Assembly: GCF_008329945.1 (NCBI RefSeq)
Contig: NZ_CP035807.1
Span: 2,046,001-2,110,000 of the forward strand
DNA: 64,000 nt
Origin: Thiospirochaeta perfilievii
GTDB lineage: Bacteria > Spirochaetota > Spirochaetia > DSM-2461
Reading direction: 5' to 3'
Below the pieces are notes generated by a model. That model did no database searches, was not told where the DNA came from, and saw only the letters and a program-made list of their open reading frames with translations. The position numbers were made by a program, and so were the translations under genes. Below are positions 28,491 through 39,214 of this stretch, one piece after another (positions within the stretch are counted from its first letter, which is position 1; every line of letters begins with the position of its first letter).

Positions 28491-30107
28491 TTACAATCTA
28501 ATATAGTCATCTTTAATTACCTTATCAATTTGATTTGGTTCTAAAAATTTTCTTGCATAATCCATATATAACTCTTGGTTTACAAAAATATCAAAGAGGT
28601 CGGGATCTATGTGGTTTTTATCCCTCATTGATGCCAAAATCCTCATTGCTTCACTAAGAGATTTTCCTTTTTTATATGGCCTGTCATAGGCAGTTAAAGC
28701 TTCAAAAATATCTGCAATAGCCATCATTCTTGCTCCAAGGGACATCTCATCCCTTTTTAACCCGTTAGGATAACCTGTTCCATCCATTTTTTCATGGTGG
28801 CCTCCAGCAATTTCAGGTACATTTTTAAGGTTTTTAGGGTAGGGTAGCTCTTTTAACATCTCAATTGTTACAGATACATGACTATTTATTACATCCCTCT
28901 CTTCTTTAGTTAGAGTTCCGTGGGTTATTGTTAAGTTTTTTACTTCATCATCTGTTAATAGAGGTTGCTCCTGGCCATTGTGTATCCACTTCATTTGGCT
29001 AATTTTAACGACTCTGTCTATTAGATCCTGTGACATAAATTCACTTCCAATATTTGTCTTTTTTAAGAAAGTTATATCATCATCTATCTTTCTTATTTTT
29101 TCCTCAAAAGCTTTTTTATCGCTATTACTCTGTTTAGATTTTAAAAATGTTATCTCAGCATCCCTTTTCAATACTTCAAACCTATACTCTACTTGAGTAA
29201 TCCGGTCATGTATTGTTTCTAGTTTAGTTGCTTTATCTACAACGTATTCAGGTATAGTTACCTTTCCGGCATCGTGTAGCCATGAAGCAATGTGCAGTTC
29301 ATAGAGTTCTTCGTTGTTAAGGTTTATATCCTTATAAATTCCATTGTCTGTTTTATTAACAGCATCAGCAATTGCCATTGTTAACACAGGGACTCTTTGG
29401 CAGTGTCCCCCTGTATAGGGAGACTTTTTATCAATTGCTCCCGCTATAACCTTTATGAAGGATTCAAATAGTGTTCTTAAATCTTGTACTAGATTTTTAT
29501 TTGTAAGTGTTATTGCTGCCTGGCTCGCCAATGCAGAGACGATACTCTCTGAATGGGGGTTAAAAGGAATAATTTCGTTACTAATGTCATCCCTTGCATT
29601 TATTAACTGTAGTACTCCAATAATTTCATCTTCGTGGTTTCTTAAAGGGAGTGTTAAAAAAGATTTTGACCTATAGTTTGTCATTTTATCAAAGGCCCTA
29701 GTTCCACTAAAATCAAATCCTTCTGCTTTATATGCATCTGGTATATTTATTATCTCTCCTGTTAAGGCTACATAGGGGGCAATTTGTGTTATATTGGGGT
29801 TTCCGTTATCATCATGTAGTTTTAGGTTTGGAAAAGTAACCTTCTCCTTAGAAGAACCTCCCATATGAATGTTTAAGGAGTCTGTCATAACAATCTCAAA
29901 ACTAATCTCGTTGTTATTTTCCTTCATATAAAGGGTTCCCCCATCAGCATTTGATAGGGTCTTTGCCTCGATCAATATCATCTCTAATAGTTTGTTTCTA
30001 TCTTTTTCCTTTGATAGTGCAATACTTATATTTGTAAGTTTTCTTATATCTTTCTCAAGAGTTTTTATATGCAGTGTCTGAGATTGAGCTTCTAAATCCC
30101 TATTCAT
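28491..30107 (-). CDS. GAF-domain HD-GYP phosphodiesterase
   Basis: Predicted cyclic-di-GMP hydrolase. Residues 20-200 form a GAF domain (DGGTLYMKENNNEISFE, RSKSFLTLPLRNHEDEIIGV). The HD-GYP domain shows HCQRVPVLTMAIADA, the metal motif WLHDAGKVTIPEYV and HHEKMDGTGYPNGL, then ARMMAIADIFEALTAYDRPYK. An insertion of about 90 residues rich in Lys and Asp (around 295-370) sits between the HDAGK helix and the GYP motif and looks helical. No membrane segment is seen. It runs divergently from the ABC exporter; both have promoters positioned for leaderless messages. Confidence 0.93.
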   Translation of the reverse strand: MNRDLEAQSQTLHIKTLEKDIRKLTNISIALSKEKDRNKLLEMILIEAKTLSNADGGTLYMKENNNEISFEIVMTDSLNIHMGGSSKEKVTFPNLKLHDDNGNPNITQIAPYVALTGEIINIPDAYKAEGFDFSGTRAFDKMTNYRSKSFLTLPLRNHEDEIIGVLQLINARDDISNEIIPFNPHSESIVSALASQAAITLTNKNLVQDLRTLFESFIKVIAGAIDKKSPYTGGHCQRVPVLTMAIADAVNKTDNGIYKDINLNNEELYELHIASWLHDAGKVTIPEYVVDKATKLETIHDRITQVEYRFEVLKRDAEITFLKSKQSNSDKKAFEEKIRKIDDDITFLKKTNIGSEFMSQDLIDRVVKISQMKWIHNGQEQPLLTDDEVKNLTITHGTLTKEERDVINSHVSVTIEMLKELPYPKNLKNVPEIAGGHHEKMDGTGYPNGLKRDEMSLGARMMAIADIFEALTAYDRPYKKGKSLSEAMRILASMRDKNHIDPDLFDIFVNQELYMDYARKFLEPNQIDKVIKDDYIRL

Positions 30108-30114
30108 ATTTTAA

Positions 30115-30143
30115 ATATTAGTTCTATACAAGACCTTGGTCAA
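30115..30143 (-). promoter_or_regulatory. Sigma70-type promoter for the HD-GYP gene
   Basis: Minus strand: TTGACC (30138-30143), 17-base spacer, TAATAT (30115-30120), 7 bases to the ATG at 30107. No ribosome site. Confidence 0.55.
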
Positions 30144-30165
30144 TGATTATAAGCCCTGTTAATCA

Positions 30166-30194
30166 TTGTCTTTAATAGTATTTATTATTATTAT
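30166..30194 (+). promoter_or_regulatory. Sigma70-type promoter for the ABC exporter
   Basis: TTGTCT (30166-30171), 17-base spacer, TATTAT (30189-30194), 7 bases to the ATG at 30202. Back-to-back with the HD-GYP promoter. Confidence 0.55.
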
Positions 30195-30201
30195 TTAGGC
30201 C

Positions 30202-31944
30202 ATGGGGATATTTAAACATGTAAAAGAGTTTCTTAGGCAAAACAGGCTTAGGTATTTAATTGGGGTTATTTTATTAGTAGGTGTAGACCTATTACAGCTT
30301 ATAACACCATTAATTACAGGTAGTTTTGTAGATGCCATTGGATCTGGAAATTTAACAAAAAAATCAATAATAATATATATGGCTTCTGTTATTCTTGTAA
30401 CTCTGGGTGTTGCCTTAGGGCGTTTTGGATGGAGAATGACAATTATTGGGGTAGCAAAGAAGCTGGAGTATAAACTTAGGGAGATGGTTTTTCATAAGTT
30501 AACAGATCTGGATCAAATATATTATAATTCCCATAAAACAGGGGATATTATGGCTAGATGTACCAATGATATTTCAACTGTTCGTCAGGCCTTTGGGCAA
30601 GGAACTATTTTAGTTGTAGACTCATTTTTTATGGCAATAATGGCTATAACAATAATGGTAACAAGGGTAAGTCCAACCCTTACTATAATTGCTTTAATTC
30701 CCCTACCAATTGTAGCAATAGTTATGACTATTATTACAAAAACAATCGGTAAAAAATTTAAGAGGGTTCAGGAGGCTTTTTCCAATATAAGTGATAGAGC
30801 CCAGGAGTCCTTTTCTGGTATTAGAATAATTAAGTCCTTTGTTCAAGAGAAGATTAACCTTCACTTTTTTAATGAGGCTAATAAAGAGAATTTAAACAGA
30901 TCCTTGGATTTGGTTAAGGTTCAAGGTGTTTTACATCCCTTTGTTGCAACTATAGCTTCGGTATCACTTATAGTAACAATTTTTTATGGTGGGAATTTAG
31001 TAATAGATCAGGTTATCACTCTTGGTGAGTTGGTTAGCTTTATTGCTCTAATAGGTATGATGACCTGGCCTATGATGGCATTGGGCTTTATGTTTACACT
31101 AATTCAGAGAGGTAAAGTTTCTCTTAACAGAATTAATGAGATTTTAGACTCTAAAAGCAGTGTGGATATGGAAGTTGATGGTCTGGATCTGCTTAACTCC
31201 TCATTAGAGGTTAAAAATCTATCATTTAAGTATCCAGGTACAAATAACTATGTTCTTAAGAACATCTCTTTTAAGATAGATTCAGGTTCATCCCTAGCAA
31301 TTGTAGGGCATACGGGAGCCGGTAAATCAACTTTAGTTGAACTCTTATTAAAAACTTATACAGTACCAAATGGAACAATTTTTATTGGAGGGGTGGATAT
31401 TAATTATCTCTCTGTAGATAAATTAAGAAGTCGAATAGGTTATGTGCCCCAAAGTAGTTTTCTTTTTTCAAAATCAATTAAACAAAATATAGGCTTTAAT
31501 ACCCATGATATTAATGAGGAACGAGTTAAAGAGATGTCAAAGGTCTCTATGGTATATGATGAGATTGAATCCCTGGATAAAAAATTTGAGACAGAGTTAG
31601 GGGAGAGGGGGGTAAACCTCTCTGGGGGGCAAAAACAGCGAATAGCAATTGCCCGAGCTTTTTACAAGTCTCCTGGGATTATTATATTAGATGACTCTTT
31701 ATCAGCAGTTGATACAAAGACTGAGGAGAGGATCTTGCATCATGTAAGGGAAGAGTTAATGGATAAGACTGCTGTTTTAATATCCCATAGGATTTCAACT
31801 GTAAAGGATGTCGATCACATTGTGGTTCTTAAGGATGGTTATATTATTGAAGAGGGAAGCCACCAAAAGCTTATTACATTAAATGGTTACTACAACGGTT
31901 TATATGAGAAACAGCAACTAGAAGAGAAGATATTGGAAGAGTAA
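30202..31944 (+). CDS. ABC exporter half-transporter with degenerate catalytic site
   Basis: Type IV ABC half-transporter: six membrane helices (1-300) fused to an ATPase. Walker A GHTGAGKST, Q-loop VPQSSFLF, signature LSGGQKQR, Walker B IIILDDSLSAVD, H-loop ISHRIST. The residue after Walker B is Asp instead of the catalytic Glu, as in YheI/BmrC of Bacillus. The partner gene overlaps by one base (TAATG), so the two form a heterodimer, probably a multidrug or lipid exporter. A cytosolic-first N-terminus and no signal peptide fit export. Substrate unknown. Confidence 0.92.
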   Translation: MGIFKHVKEFLRQNRLRYLIGVILLVGVDLLQLITPLITGSFVDAIGSGNLTKKSIIIYMASVILVTLGVALGRFGWRMTIIGVAKKLEYKLREMVFHKLTDLDQIYYNSHKTGDIMARCTNDISTVRQAFGQGTILVVDSFFMAIMAITIMVTRVSPTLTIIALIPLPIVAIVMTIITKTIGKKFKRVQEAFSNISDRAQESFSGIRIIKSFVQEKINLHFFNEANKENLNRSLDLVKVQGVLHPFVATIASVSLIVTIFYGGNLVIDQVITLGELVSFIALIGMMTWPMMALGFMFTLIQRGKVSLNRINEILDSKSSVDMEVDGLDLLNSSLEVKNLSFKYPGTNNYVLKNISFKIDSGSSLAIVGHTGAGKSTLVELLLKTYTVPNGTIFIGGVDINYLSVDKLRSRIGYVPQSSFLFSKSIKQNIGFNTHDINEERVKEMSKVSMVYDEIESLDKKFETELGERGVNLSGGQKQRIAIARAFYKSPGIIILDDSLSAVDTKTEERILHHVREELMDKTAVLISHRISTVKDVDHIVVLKDGYIIEEGSHQKLITLNGYYNGLYEKQQLEEKILEE

Positions 31945-33881
31945 TGGGAATAAAAAAAGAAGAAAAGATAGAAAGATCTGCAGATATAAACATAATAAAA
32001 AGACTCTACCCCTATATTAAAAAACAAGCACTAGTATTTGTAACATGCCTTTTTCTTATAGGTGCTATTACTGGAATAGACCTACTTGTTCCCTATTTAA
32101 CAAAAGTAGCAATAGATCAGAGTATTGGGGCATTTGACTCCCCAATTGTTAAAGTTGATGGAAGATTTGTAAAACTAGGTCTAGACGAAGAACTTGGAGA
32201 TAGAGAGGTTTATAGGTTAGAAAAAGATGGTGATGGAATTTATTTAGTTTCTAATGAGTATAGGAAAATTCTAGATTTTAAAGAGTATCTTGATTTAAGG
32301 GCTAATGATAAGAGCCAATTAAAAAAGATAGCAGTTATAATGTTTACTCTTTTTATTGTTAACTTTATCTTTAACTTTGCAAATGTCTACTTGCTTAACT
32401 TTGCTAGCCAAAAAATAATATATGTATTAAGGAGTGATCTATATAGTCATATATTAAAACTCTCACTTAGCTTTTTTGATAAAAATCCTGTTGGGCGCCT
32501 GGTAACAAGGGTTACCAGTGATATGGATAACATATCCAAACTATTTACAGATGTTTTAATCTCAGTAATTAAAGATATTTTCCTAATTGTAGGAACAGTT
32601 ATTGTTATGTTAACATTAAATTGGCGTTTAGGATTGGTGGCTATGATCTCCCTTCCTCTAGTTATTTTTATATCCTTCGTTTTTAGGCATTATGCAAGGA
32701 TAATCCAGAGAGAGGTAAAGGTTAAACTAGCTAAAATAAACGCCTACCTTGCCGAGAGTATCAATGGTATGAAGGTTATTCAGATTTTTAATAGGGAAGA
32801 TCTAACAATTAAAGAGTTTGATGAACAAAATGTTGATTATTTTAACTCTTCAATTGATGAAACCCGGGTTTATGCCCTCTTTAGGCCTGGAATACACCTA
32901 ATGTCTGGAATATCCCTAGGTTTTATTCTTTTATATGGTGGATTCTCTTCTTTGGAAGGCAGTCTAGAAATTGGTGTCCTAGTTGCTTTTTTCCAATATA
33001 TTAATCACCTTTTTAGGCCTATATCTAGTCTTGCCGAAAAGTTTAATATTTTCCAATCCTCCATGGCTTCATGTGAAAGAGTTTTTATATTGATGGATGA
33101 GGATATTGAGATTTTAAATAATAAAAAAACTATAAGTCCCTATGATACTAGGGGGGAAATAGTCCTTGAAAATGTCTTTTTCTCATATATTCCTGGGGAA
33201 CCAGTAATAAAGGGTATAAATCTAGATATTAATCCAGGTGATACTGTCGCTTTAGTTGGTGCAACAGGGTCAGGTAAAACCACAATAACTTCTCTAATTA
33301 GTAGGCTCTATGATATAGATTCAGGATCAATAAAGTTAGATGGTGTAGATATTCGCGATATGGATAAACATGAACTTAGAAGAAGAATTGCAGTAGTTTT
33401 ACAGGATGTATTTTTATTTTCTGGAGATATTAAAGGAAACATAAATTTAAATAATAATGAGATAGGTTTCGATCGGGTATTAGAGGCTTCCGAGTATGTA
33501 AATGCCCACAAGTTTGTAAAAAAACTTCCTAAAAAGTATGACCATGAGGTTAGGGAGAGGGGAGCTACATTTTCTTCTGGTGAAAAACAATTAATCTCCT
33601 TTGCTAGAGCCCTTGCTTTCAATCCAGATATTTTAATTCTAGACGAAGCTACTTCTAGCATCGACACAGAAACTGAAGCTCTAATTCAGGATGCAATAGA
33701 GAAGTTAATAAAGGATCGGACTACAATTATAGTTGCCCATAGGCTCTCTACAATTAAACATGCTGATAAGATTGTTGTTTTACATAAGGGTGAAATTAAA
33801 GAGGTTGGTAAGCATGACGAGCTTCTTAGAAAAAAGGGGATGTATTACGACCTATATAAATTACAGGTAGAAGCGCTTTAA
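31944..33881 (+). CDS. ABC exporter half-transporter, partner subunit
   Basis: Second half of the heterodimeric exporter. Compared with its partner it has an insertion of about 65 residues between the first two membrane helices (from IGAFDSPIVKVDGRF to DKSQLKKIAV), as in YheH/BmrD. The ATPase has Walker A GATGSGKTT, Walker B ILILDEATSSID with the catalytic Glu, and H-loop VAHRLST. Its signature motif is FSSGEKQL instead of LSGGQ. Together with the partner's Asp this gives one intact and one degenerate ATP site: intact signature from the first subunit with intact Walker B from this one. Confidence 0.92.
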   Translation: MGIKKEEKIERSADINIIKRLYPYIKKQALVFVTCLFLIGAITGIDLLVPYLTKVAIDQSIGAFDSPIVKVDGRFVKLGLDEELGDREVYRLEKDGDGIYLVSNEYRKILDFKEYLDLRANDKSQLKKIAVIMFTLFIVNFIFNFANVYLLNFASQKIIYVLRSDLYSHILKLSLSFFDKNPVGRLVTRVTSDMDNISKLFTDVLISVIKDIFLIVGTVIVMLTLNWRLGLVAMISLPLVIFISFVFRHYARIIQREVKVKLAKINAYLAESINGMKVIQIFNREDLTIKEFDEQNVDYFNSSIDETRVYALFRPGIHLMSGISLGFILLYGGFSSLEGSLEIGVLVAFFQYINHLFRPISSLAEKFNIFQSSMASCERVFILMDEDIEILNNKKTISPYDTRGEIVLENVFFSYIPGEPVIKGINLDINPGDTVALVGATGSGKTTITSLISRLYDIDSGSIKLDGVDIRDMDKHELRRRIAVVLQDVFLFSGDIKGNINLNNNEIGFDRVLEASEYVNAHKFVKKLPKKYDHEVRERGATFSSGEKQLISFARALAFNPDILILDEATSSIDTETEALIQDAIEKLIKDRTTIIVAHRLSTIKHADKIVVLHKGEIKEVGKHDELLRKKGMYYDLYKLQVEAL

Positions 33882-33933
33882 ATAGCTTCTAATTATTCTG
33901 TTTTTTACTAAGGTTTAACCCTCTCTTTTATTA

Positions 33934-33962
33934 TTGTCTTCTATATAAATACACGATACAAT
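33934..33962 (+). promoter_or_regulatory. Sigma70-type promoter for the hybrid-kinase cassette
   Basis: TTGTCT (33934-33939), 17-base spacer, TACAAT (33957-33962), 6 bases to the ATG at 33969, which would be the first transcribed base. Confidence 0.5.
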
Positions 33963-33968
33963 CATATT

Positions 33969-36900
33969 ATGGCTAAAATTAGGATTCGAACTCAGTTTTT
34001 ATCACTTTTCATGATTATTGGTTTAATACCACTATTTATTATTTCAGCGCTCTTTTTTTGCAAACATCCGATATTCTTCTAGAAAATTCAAAAGAGCACC
34101 TATCTACAATACAGGGGATCAGGATTGATGCCTTAAAGGATGATATTGAACATCGCCTTTCAGAGTTTGATTCTCTGCTCTCAAATAATATAGTAACTGA
34201 CTTTTTCTCTAATAATCTGATAGATGAAGGCGAAGATTTCTCAACTTATGATGAGTACTTTTCTAAATTTCTATTAACAAATAATTTTTACAATGTATAT
34301 ATTATGGGAACAGAGAAAGAGAGTATTTTATACAGTTTTAAAAATGAGAAGGGTTCTTATAAATCATCAGGGCTTAGTAGAGTTTGGAGTGATGCTATTG
34401 GTTCTACAGAGATTGTTATGGAGGATTTTGATAAATTTAATCCTTCTATGGCCATGCAATCCGCTTTTTTAGGAAAGAGTTTTAGGGATGATGATGGTAC
34501 TATTCTAGGAGTTGTTGTTCTACAAATAACTGAGGACTTTATTAATACTATTTTAAAATCAAGGGAGGGTTTAGGAGATACAGGGGAGTCTTATATTATC
34601 TCTTATGATCCTTCAGAGCCTGATAGATATACCTTTAGAAGTAATATGAAAACTATGGGGAATGGAAAGTATGAGATAGGATATACATGGACTCATGCTC
34701 CATTAAACTACTGGATAGACGCATTTTCATCAGGAATTACTGGAGATTTTGGAGAGTATGTTGATAGTGAGGGTAAAAAAGTTCTTGCTATTTACAATAA
34801 AATAGATGTCCCATGGCTAGAGTGGTATTTAATAACAAAGGTTGATAAGTATGAAGTTTTATCAAGTTTAAATAGTGTTTTACTAAGAACTATCCTTGTA
34901 TCGTTTTTTATTCTTATCATAATTGCAATACTATCCATATATTTTTCCGCAAAACTTACTGACCCAATAATTAAGGGGGCGGAGTTTGCAAAGGATATCT
35001 CCCATGGTAATTATAACTCTAATTTAGATGTTCATAGAAGCGATGAAATTGGGGTATTAGCCCGTGCATTAAAGGATATGGGCCGAAAACTAAAAGAACA
35101 GTCCTGGTTAAGGTTAGGGAAAGAGGGATTAGATGATGCCCTACGTGGCGAACACGATGTGCGTAGTATGGGGACAAAATTTATATCATTTATGGTTAAA
35201 CACTTAGATGCCCAACTTGGAGCTCTCTATCTAGTTGATGAGAGCAATGATAAACAGCTTATCCTTAGCTCTTCATACGCCTTTAGTGATAGGAAAGGGA
35301 ATTTTAATAAAATAACAATTGGAGAGGGGTTAGTTGGTCAGGCAGCCTTTGAAAAAAATGAGATAGTATATACCCATGTCCCTACAGATTCACCAGAGTT
35401 TAACTACGGTGTATCTTCTATGATTCCGACCTGTTATATTGCTACTCCTATTGTCTATGAGGATGAGTTACTTGGTGTCTCTTTAATTGGAGTAACAGTT
35501 CCAGTTACAACACTACAGAGAAAGTTTATATCTAATATTAGGGATAGTATTGGAATATTAATAAATAGTGCAAAATCAAGTACAGTAATTCAGGATCTAC
35601 TGTTAGATGCTCAGATAAAACAGGAAGAGCTAAGGGTAAGTAATGAAGAGTTAGAACAACAGACTGAAGCGCTAAAAGAGTCTGAAAAGGATCTTCAAGC
35701 CCAACAAGAGGAGCTAAGGGTTACAAATGAAGAGTTAGAAGAGCGAACTGATGCTCTAGAGAAACAGCGAAAAATAATGAAGGATAAAAATAAAGAACTA
35801 GAAATAATTGGGAGAGACTTAGAGAGTAAAGCTCAGGATCTAGAGAGAGCCAGCCAATATAAATCTGAATTTTTAGCAAATATGTCCCATGAGTTAAGAA
35901 CACCTCTTAATAGTATTCTTATTTTATCCCAACTTATTTCAAATAATAAACAGGGTAATTTAGATGAGAAACAGATAAAGTCTGCAAAGGCTATAAACTC
36001 CTCAGGGGAGGATCTATTAAGGCTGATAAATGAGATCTTAGATCTTAGTAAAGTTGAATCTGGGAAAGTTGATATAAATCCTGAATTAATGACATTAGAG
36101 TCTTTAAAAGAGGATATGGATAGGGTCTATAATCCTACTGCAGAGCAGAAACAGATCTCCTTTAATATTAATATTGATAAAAACCTCCCACAGACAATTA
36201 TAACGGACCCTCATAGATTGCAACAAGTTCTAAAGAATCTATTAACAAATGCTTTTAAGTTTACTGAATCCAATGGAACAGTTTCTTTGAATATGAATAA
36301 AGATGGGGATAACATAGTCTTTTCTGTAACTGATAACGGAATTGGTATACCTGAGGATAAACAAGATGCAGTTTTTGAAGCATTTAAACAAGCTGATGGA
36401 AGTACTAGTCGTAAGTATGGAGGAACAGGATTAGGTCTATCTATATCCAAAGAGTTAGCTAAACTTTTAGGTGGAGATATAACATTAAAAAGCCAGGAGG
36501 GTAAGGGTAGTACTTTTAGTATCACTCTGCCTATTAAAGAGGGCTGTAGCTCTCCAGTTATTGTTGATGAGAAAAAAAACACCTTAGTTGAAATACATAT
36601 AAAAGATGATAGGGAAGGGGTTAACCTAGATACAAAAACTCTTTTAATAATAGAAGATGATGTTAACTTTGCAGCTATATTAAAAGAACAGGCCCATGAT
36701 AGAGGTTTTAAAGTTCTTATCGCTGAGGATGGGGAGACTGGACTACACTTTGCTGATTATTATAGACCCTGTGGAATAATTTTAGATTTAGGTCTCCCTG
36801 GGATCGATGGACTCTCTGTTATGGAGAGATTAAAAAATGATCCAGAATTACGCCACATCCCTGTACATATAATGTCTGGTAATGAAGAGAAAATTCCTGC

Positions 36901-37801
36901 CTTGCAAATGGGGGCTATAGGTTTTATGTTGAAACCTGTAACCATAGATGGTATTGGTGATGCTTTTAAAAAGATTGAAGATACCATTTCAGCGAAGCTT
37001 CATAAACTACTTATTATTGAAGACGATGATATTCAGAGGGATAGTATAAAAGAGTTAATTAGTGGTAGTGATGTTGAGATAACAGGGGTTGGAAGTGGAG
37101 AAGAGGCTTATACAATTTTAAAAAATCAAAAATTTGACTGTGTTGTTCTAGATCTTGGATTACAAGATATGTCAGGGTATGAACTCCTTGATAGGATAAA
37201 TAGGGATAGAGAGATTTCACAAACACCTATTATCATTTATACAGGAAGAGACCTCTCCCCTGAAGAGGAGTTACGATTAAAGAGGTATGCAGAGAGTATT
37301 ATTATTAAAGGTGTTAAATCCCCCGAGAGATTATTAGAAGAGTCTTCCCTCTTTTTACATAGGGTTAACTCCGACCTGCCTGAAGAACAAAAAGAGATTA
37401 TGAATAAAAATAGTAGAAGAGAAGAGGTTTTAACTGGTAAAAATATCCTAATAGTGGATGATGATATGAGAAATATCTTTGCATTATCAAACATCTTAGA
37501 AGATAAGGATATTAATGTAATAGTTGCTCGAGATGGACTTGAAAGTATCGATAAAATAAATGAAAACCCTACTATTGATTTAGTTCTAATGGATATAATG
37601 ATGCCAAAGATGGATGGCTATGAAGCTATTAATAGAATAAGAAAAATTAGAAATAGAGAGACTCTTCCGATAATTGCTTTAACAGCTAATGCTATGAAGG
37701 GGGATAGAAATAAGTGTATAGATGCTGGTGCTAACGATTATTTAGCAAAACCTGTTGATAACGGTAAACTCCTCTCTATGTTAAGGGTGTGGCTATATTA
37801 G
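33969..37801 (+). CDS. Hybrid sensor histidine kinase with three receivers, split by a T7 frameshift
   Basis: ATG 33969 encodes the first membrane helix (RTQFLSLFMIIGLIPLFIIS) and then runs into a tract of seven T (34053-34059) and an early TAG. The rest of the protein continues in the -1 frame from TTG 34058. One extra T, or -1 slippage on TTTTTTTG, would join them as ALFFLQTSDILLEN. The main frame (1247 codons) holds a Cache-like sensor, membrane helix 275-297, HAMP, a GAF domain (about 365-510), a long coiled coil with repeated EELRV(S/T)NEELE, HisKA with His611 (ANMSHELRTPLNS), ATPase (DNGIGIPED, GGTGLGLSI) and three receivers. Without the join the sensor loses its first membrane anchor. 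CheR follows with a 13-base overlap. Confidence 0.85.
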
Positions 37802-38640
37802 TGGAAAGTGATCGAGAGTTAGTTGAAAATGAAGATATTGAAGTTGAGTTAGTTTTAGATGCGTTATTGAAAAAAAGCGATTATGATTATAGAAATTACT
37901 CAAGGTCTCATATAAAAAGAAGATTGAGCCATAGGTTAACTGTTAGTGGTTATAATCGATACTCGGATATGATCCCTGATATTATCTATAATCCCCAATT
38001 CTTAAATAAGTTACTATCCGATCTGTCAATTAATGTTACTGAGATGTTTAGAGATCCCTCCTTTTTCCTTGAGTTAAAGGATAAAATATTTCCATATATT
38101 AAGACTTATCCCTTTGTTAAAATTTGGCATGCAGGGTGTAGTTCTGGTCAAGAAGTATACTCTATGGCTATATTGTTAAGTGAGGATAATCTTTATGAAA
38201 AGTCACAAATTTATGCTACGGACTTTAATAGAGAAATTCTAGATGTTGCAAAGAGAGCCATCTATCCTATTGATACTATAAAAAAATATACAAATAACTA
38301 CCAACAAGGTGGAGGACAAAACTCATTCGCCGATTATTATATAGCCGATTATGACTCTGCAGCAATAATACCCTCTCTTAAAAAAAATGTACTTTTTTCA
38401 TTTCATAATCTTGTTACTGATGGAATATTTGGCGAGATGCATGTTATTGTTTGTAGAAACGTTCTTATTTATTTTGACAAAGAGCTACAAAACAGTGTTT
38501 TAAAACTTTTCTATGAGAGTCTTGTCCCTGGTGGATTTTTATGTCTTGGCTCAAAAGAGTCTATAAGGTTCTCAGAAGTAGAGAAACTATTTGAGGTTGT
38601 CTCTTCATCAGAGAAGATTTTTAGAAAAAGAGTTTGTTAA
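37789..38640 (+). CDS. cheR: CheR-type protein-glutamate methyltransferase
   Basis: S-adenosylmethionine-dependent methylation of receptor glutamates. N-terminal helices include RNYSRSHIKRRLSHRL; the catalytic domain has VTEMFRDPSFF, the SAM-binding WHAGCSSGQEVYSMAI, YATDFNREILDVAKR and VIVCRNVLIYFDKE. Two GTG starts are possible: 37789, inside the kinase end with AAGGG very close, or 37801, just after it. No classical chemotaxis receptor is encoded in this cassette, so the methylated target may be the hybrid kinase or a distant receptor. Followed by CheB after one base. Confidence 0.93.
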   Translation: MAILVESDRELVENEDIEVELVLDALLKKSDYDYRNYSRSHIKRRLSHRLTVSGYNRYSDMIPDIIYNPQFLNKLLSDLSINVTEMFRDPSFFLELKDKIFPYIKTYPFVKIWHAGCSSGQEVYSMAILLSEDNLYEKSQIYATDFNREILDVAKRAIYPIDTIKKYTNNYQQGGGQNSFADYYIADYDSAAIIPSLKKNVLFSFHNLVTDGIFGEMHVIVCRNVLIYFDKELQNSVLKLFYESLVPGGFLCLGSKESIRFSEVEKLFEVVSSSEKIFRKRVC

Positions 38641-38641
38641 A

Positions 38642-39214
38642 ATGGCAAAATATGACGTTATTGTAGTAGGGGCTTCTGCAGGTGGCCTAAGTGCCTTGGA
38701 AAAAATATTAAGTGGTCTAGAAAAGGATTTTTCTATTCCTATTATAATTGTTCAGCATTTAAGTCCAGATAGTGGGGATTCAATTCTTTCACTATTAAAG
38801 AAGTACTCTGTTATAGAGCTATCAGAGCCCTGTGATAAAGAGGTTATATTAAATAACCATGTTTATTTGGCTCCTGCAGATTATCACATTATGGTTGAAA
38901 AGGATAAGACCTTTAGTTTGATTCTAGGACCTAAGGAGAATTATTGTAGACCAGCAATAGATGTGTTATTTGAAACAGCAGCAGAAGTGTTTTTTGATAA
39001 AACATTAGGAATACTATTAACAGGAGCAAATACCGATGGAACAAAGGGTTGTATAGCTATTAAGAAGTTTTCTGGGACGGTTATAGTTCAGGACCCAGAG
39101 GAAGCAACTATGGCGGTTATGCCTCTTGGAGCTATTAATGCTAATGCTGCAGATTTTGTACTTTCGCTAAAAGAGATAGTGGAAAAGCTGAATTTTTATA
39201 TTAAGGAGAGTTAA
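38642..39214 (+). CDS. cheB: CheB-type methylesterase, catalytic domain only
   Basis: Removes methyl groups added by CheR. The protein is 190 residues and lacks the receiver domain of classical CheB. Catalytic triad: Ser12 (VGASAGG), His39 (VQHLS), Asp132 (GANTDGTKG). The start is ATG 38642, one base after the cheR stop; an ATG 51 bases earlier in the same frame would add an unlikely leader overlapping cheR. It overlaps the next gene by one base (TAATG). Receiver-less CheB beside CheR and a hybrid kinase is typical of non-motility signalling clusters. Confidence 0.92.
   Translation: MAKYDVIVVGASAGGLSALEKILSGLEKDFSIPIIIVQHLSPDSGDSILSLLKKYSVIELSEPCDKEVILNNHVYLAPADYHIMVEKDKTFSLILGPKENYCRPAIDVLFETAAEVFFDKTLGILLTGANTDGTKGCIAIKKFSGTVIVQDPEEATMAVMPLGAINANAADFVLSLKEIVEKLNFYIKES

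Noticed and set aside
33969-33990. GGATTCGAAC at about 33981-33990, like the T-loop of a minus-strand tRNA
   Set aside because: No matching acceptor stem, anticodon arm or CCA around it, and it lies in the kinase N-terminal coding sequence.
38591-38641. Earlier ATG for cheB
   Set aside because: The leader overlaps cheR in another frame and is not CheB-like; MAKYDVIVVGASAGG at 38642 is the family start.
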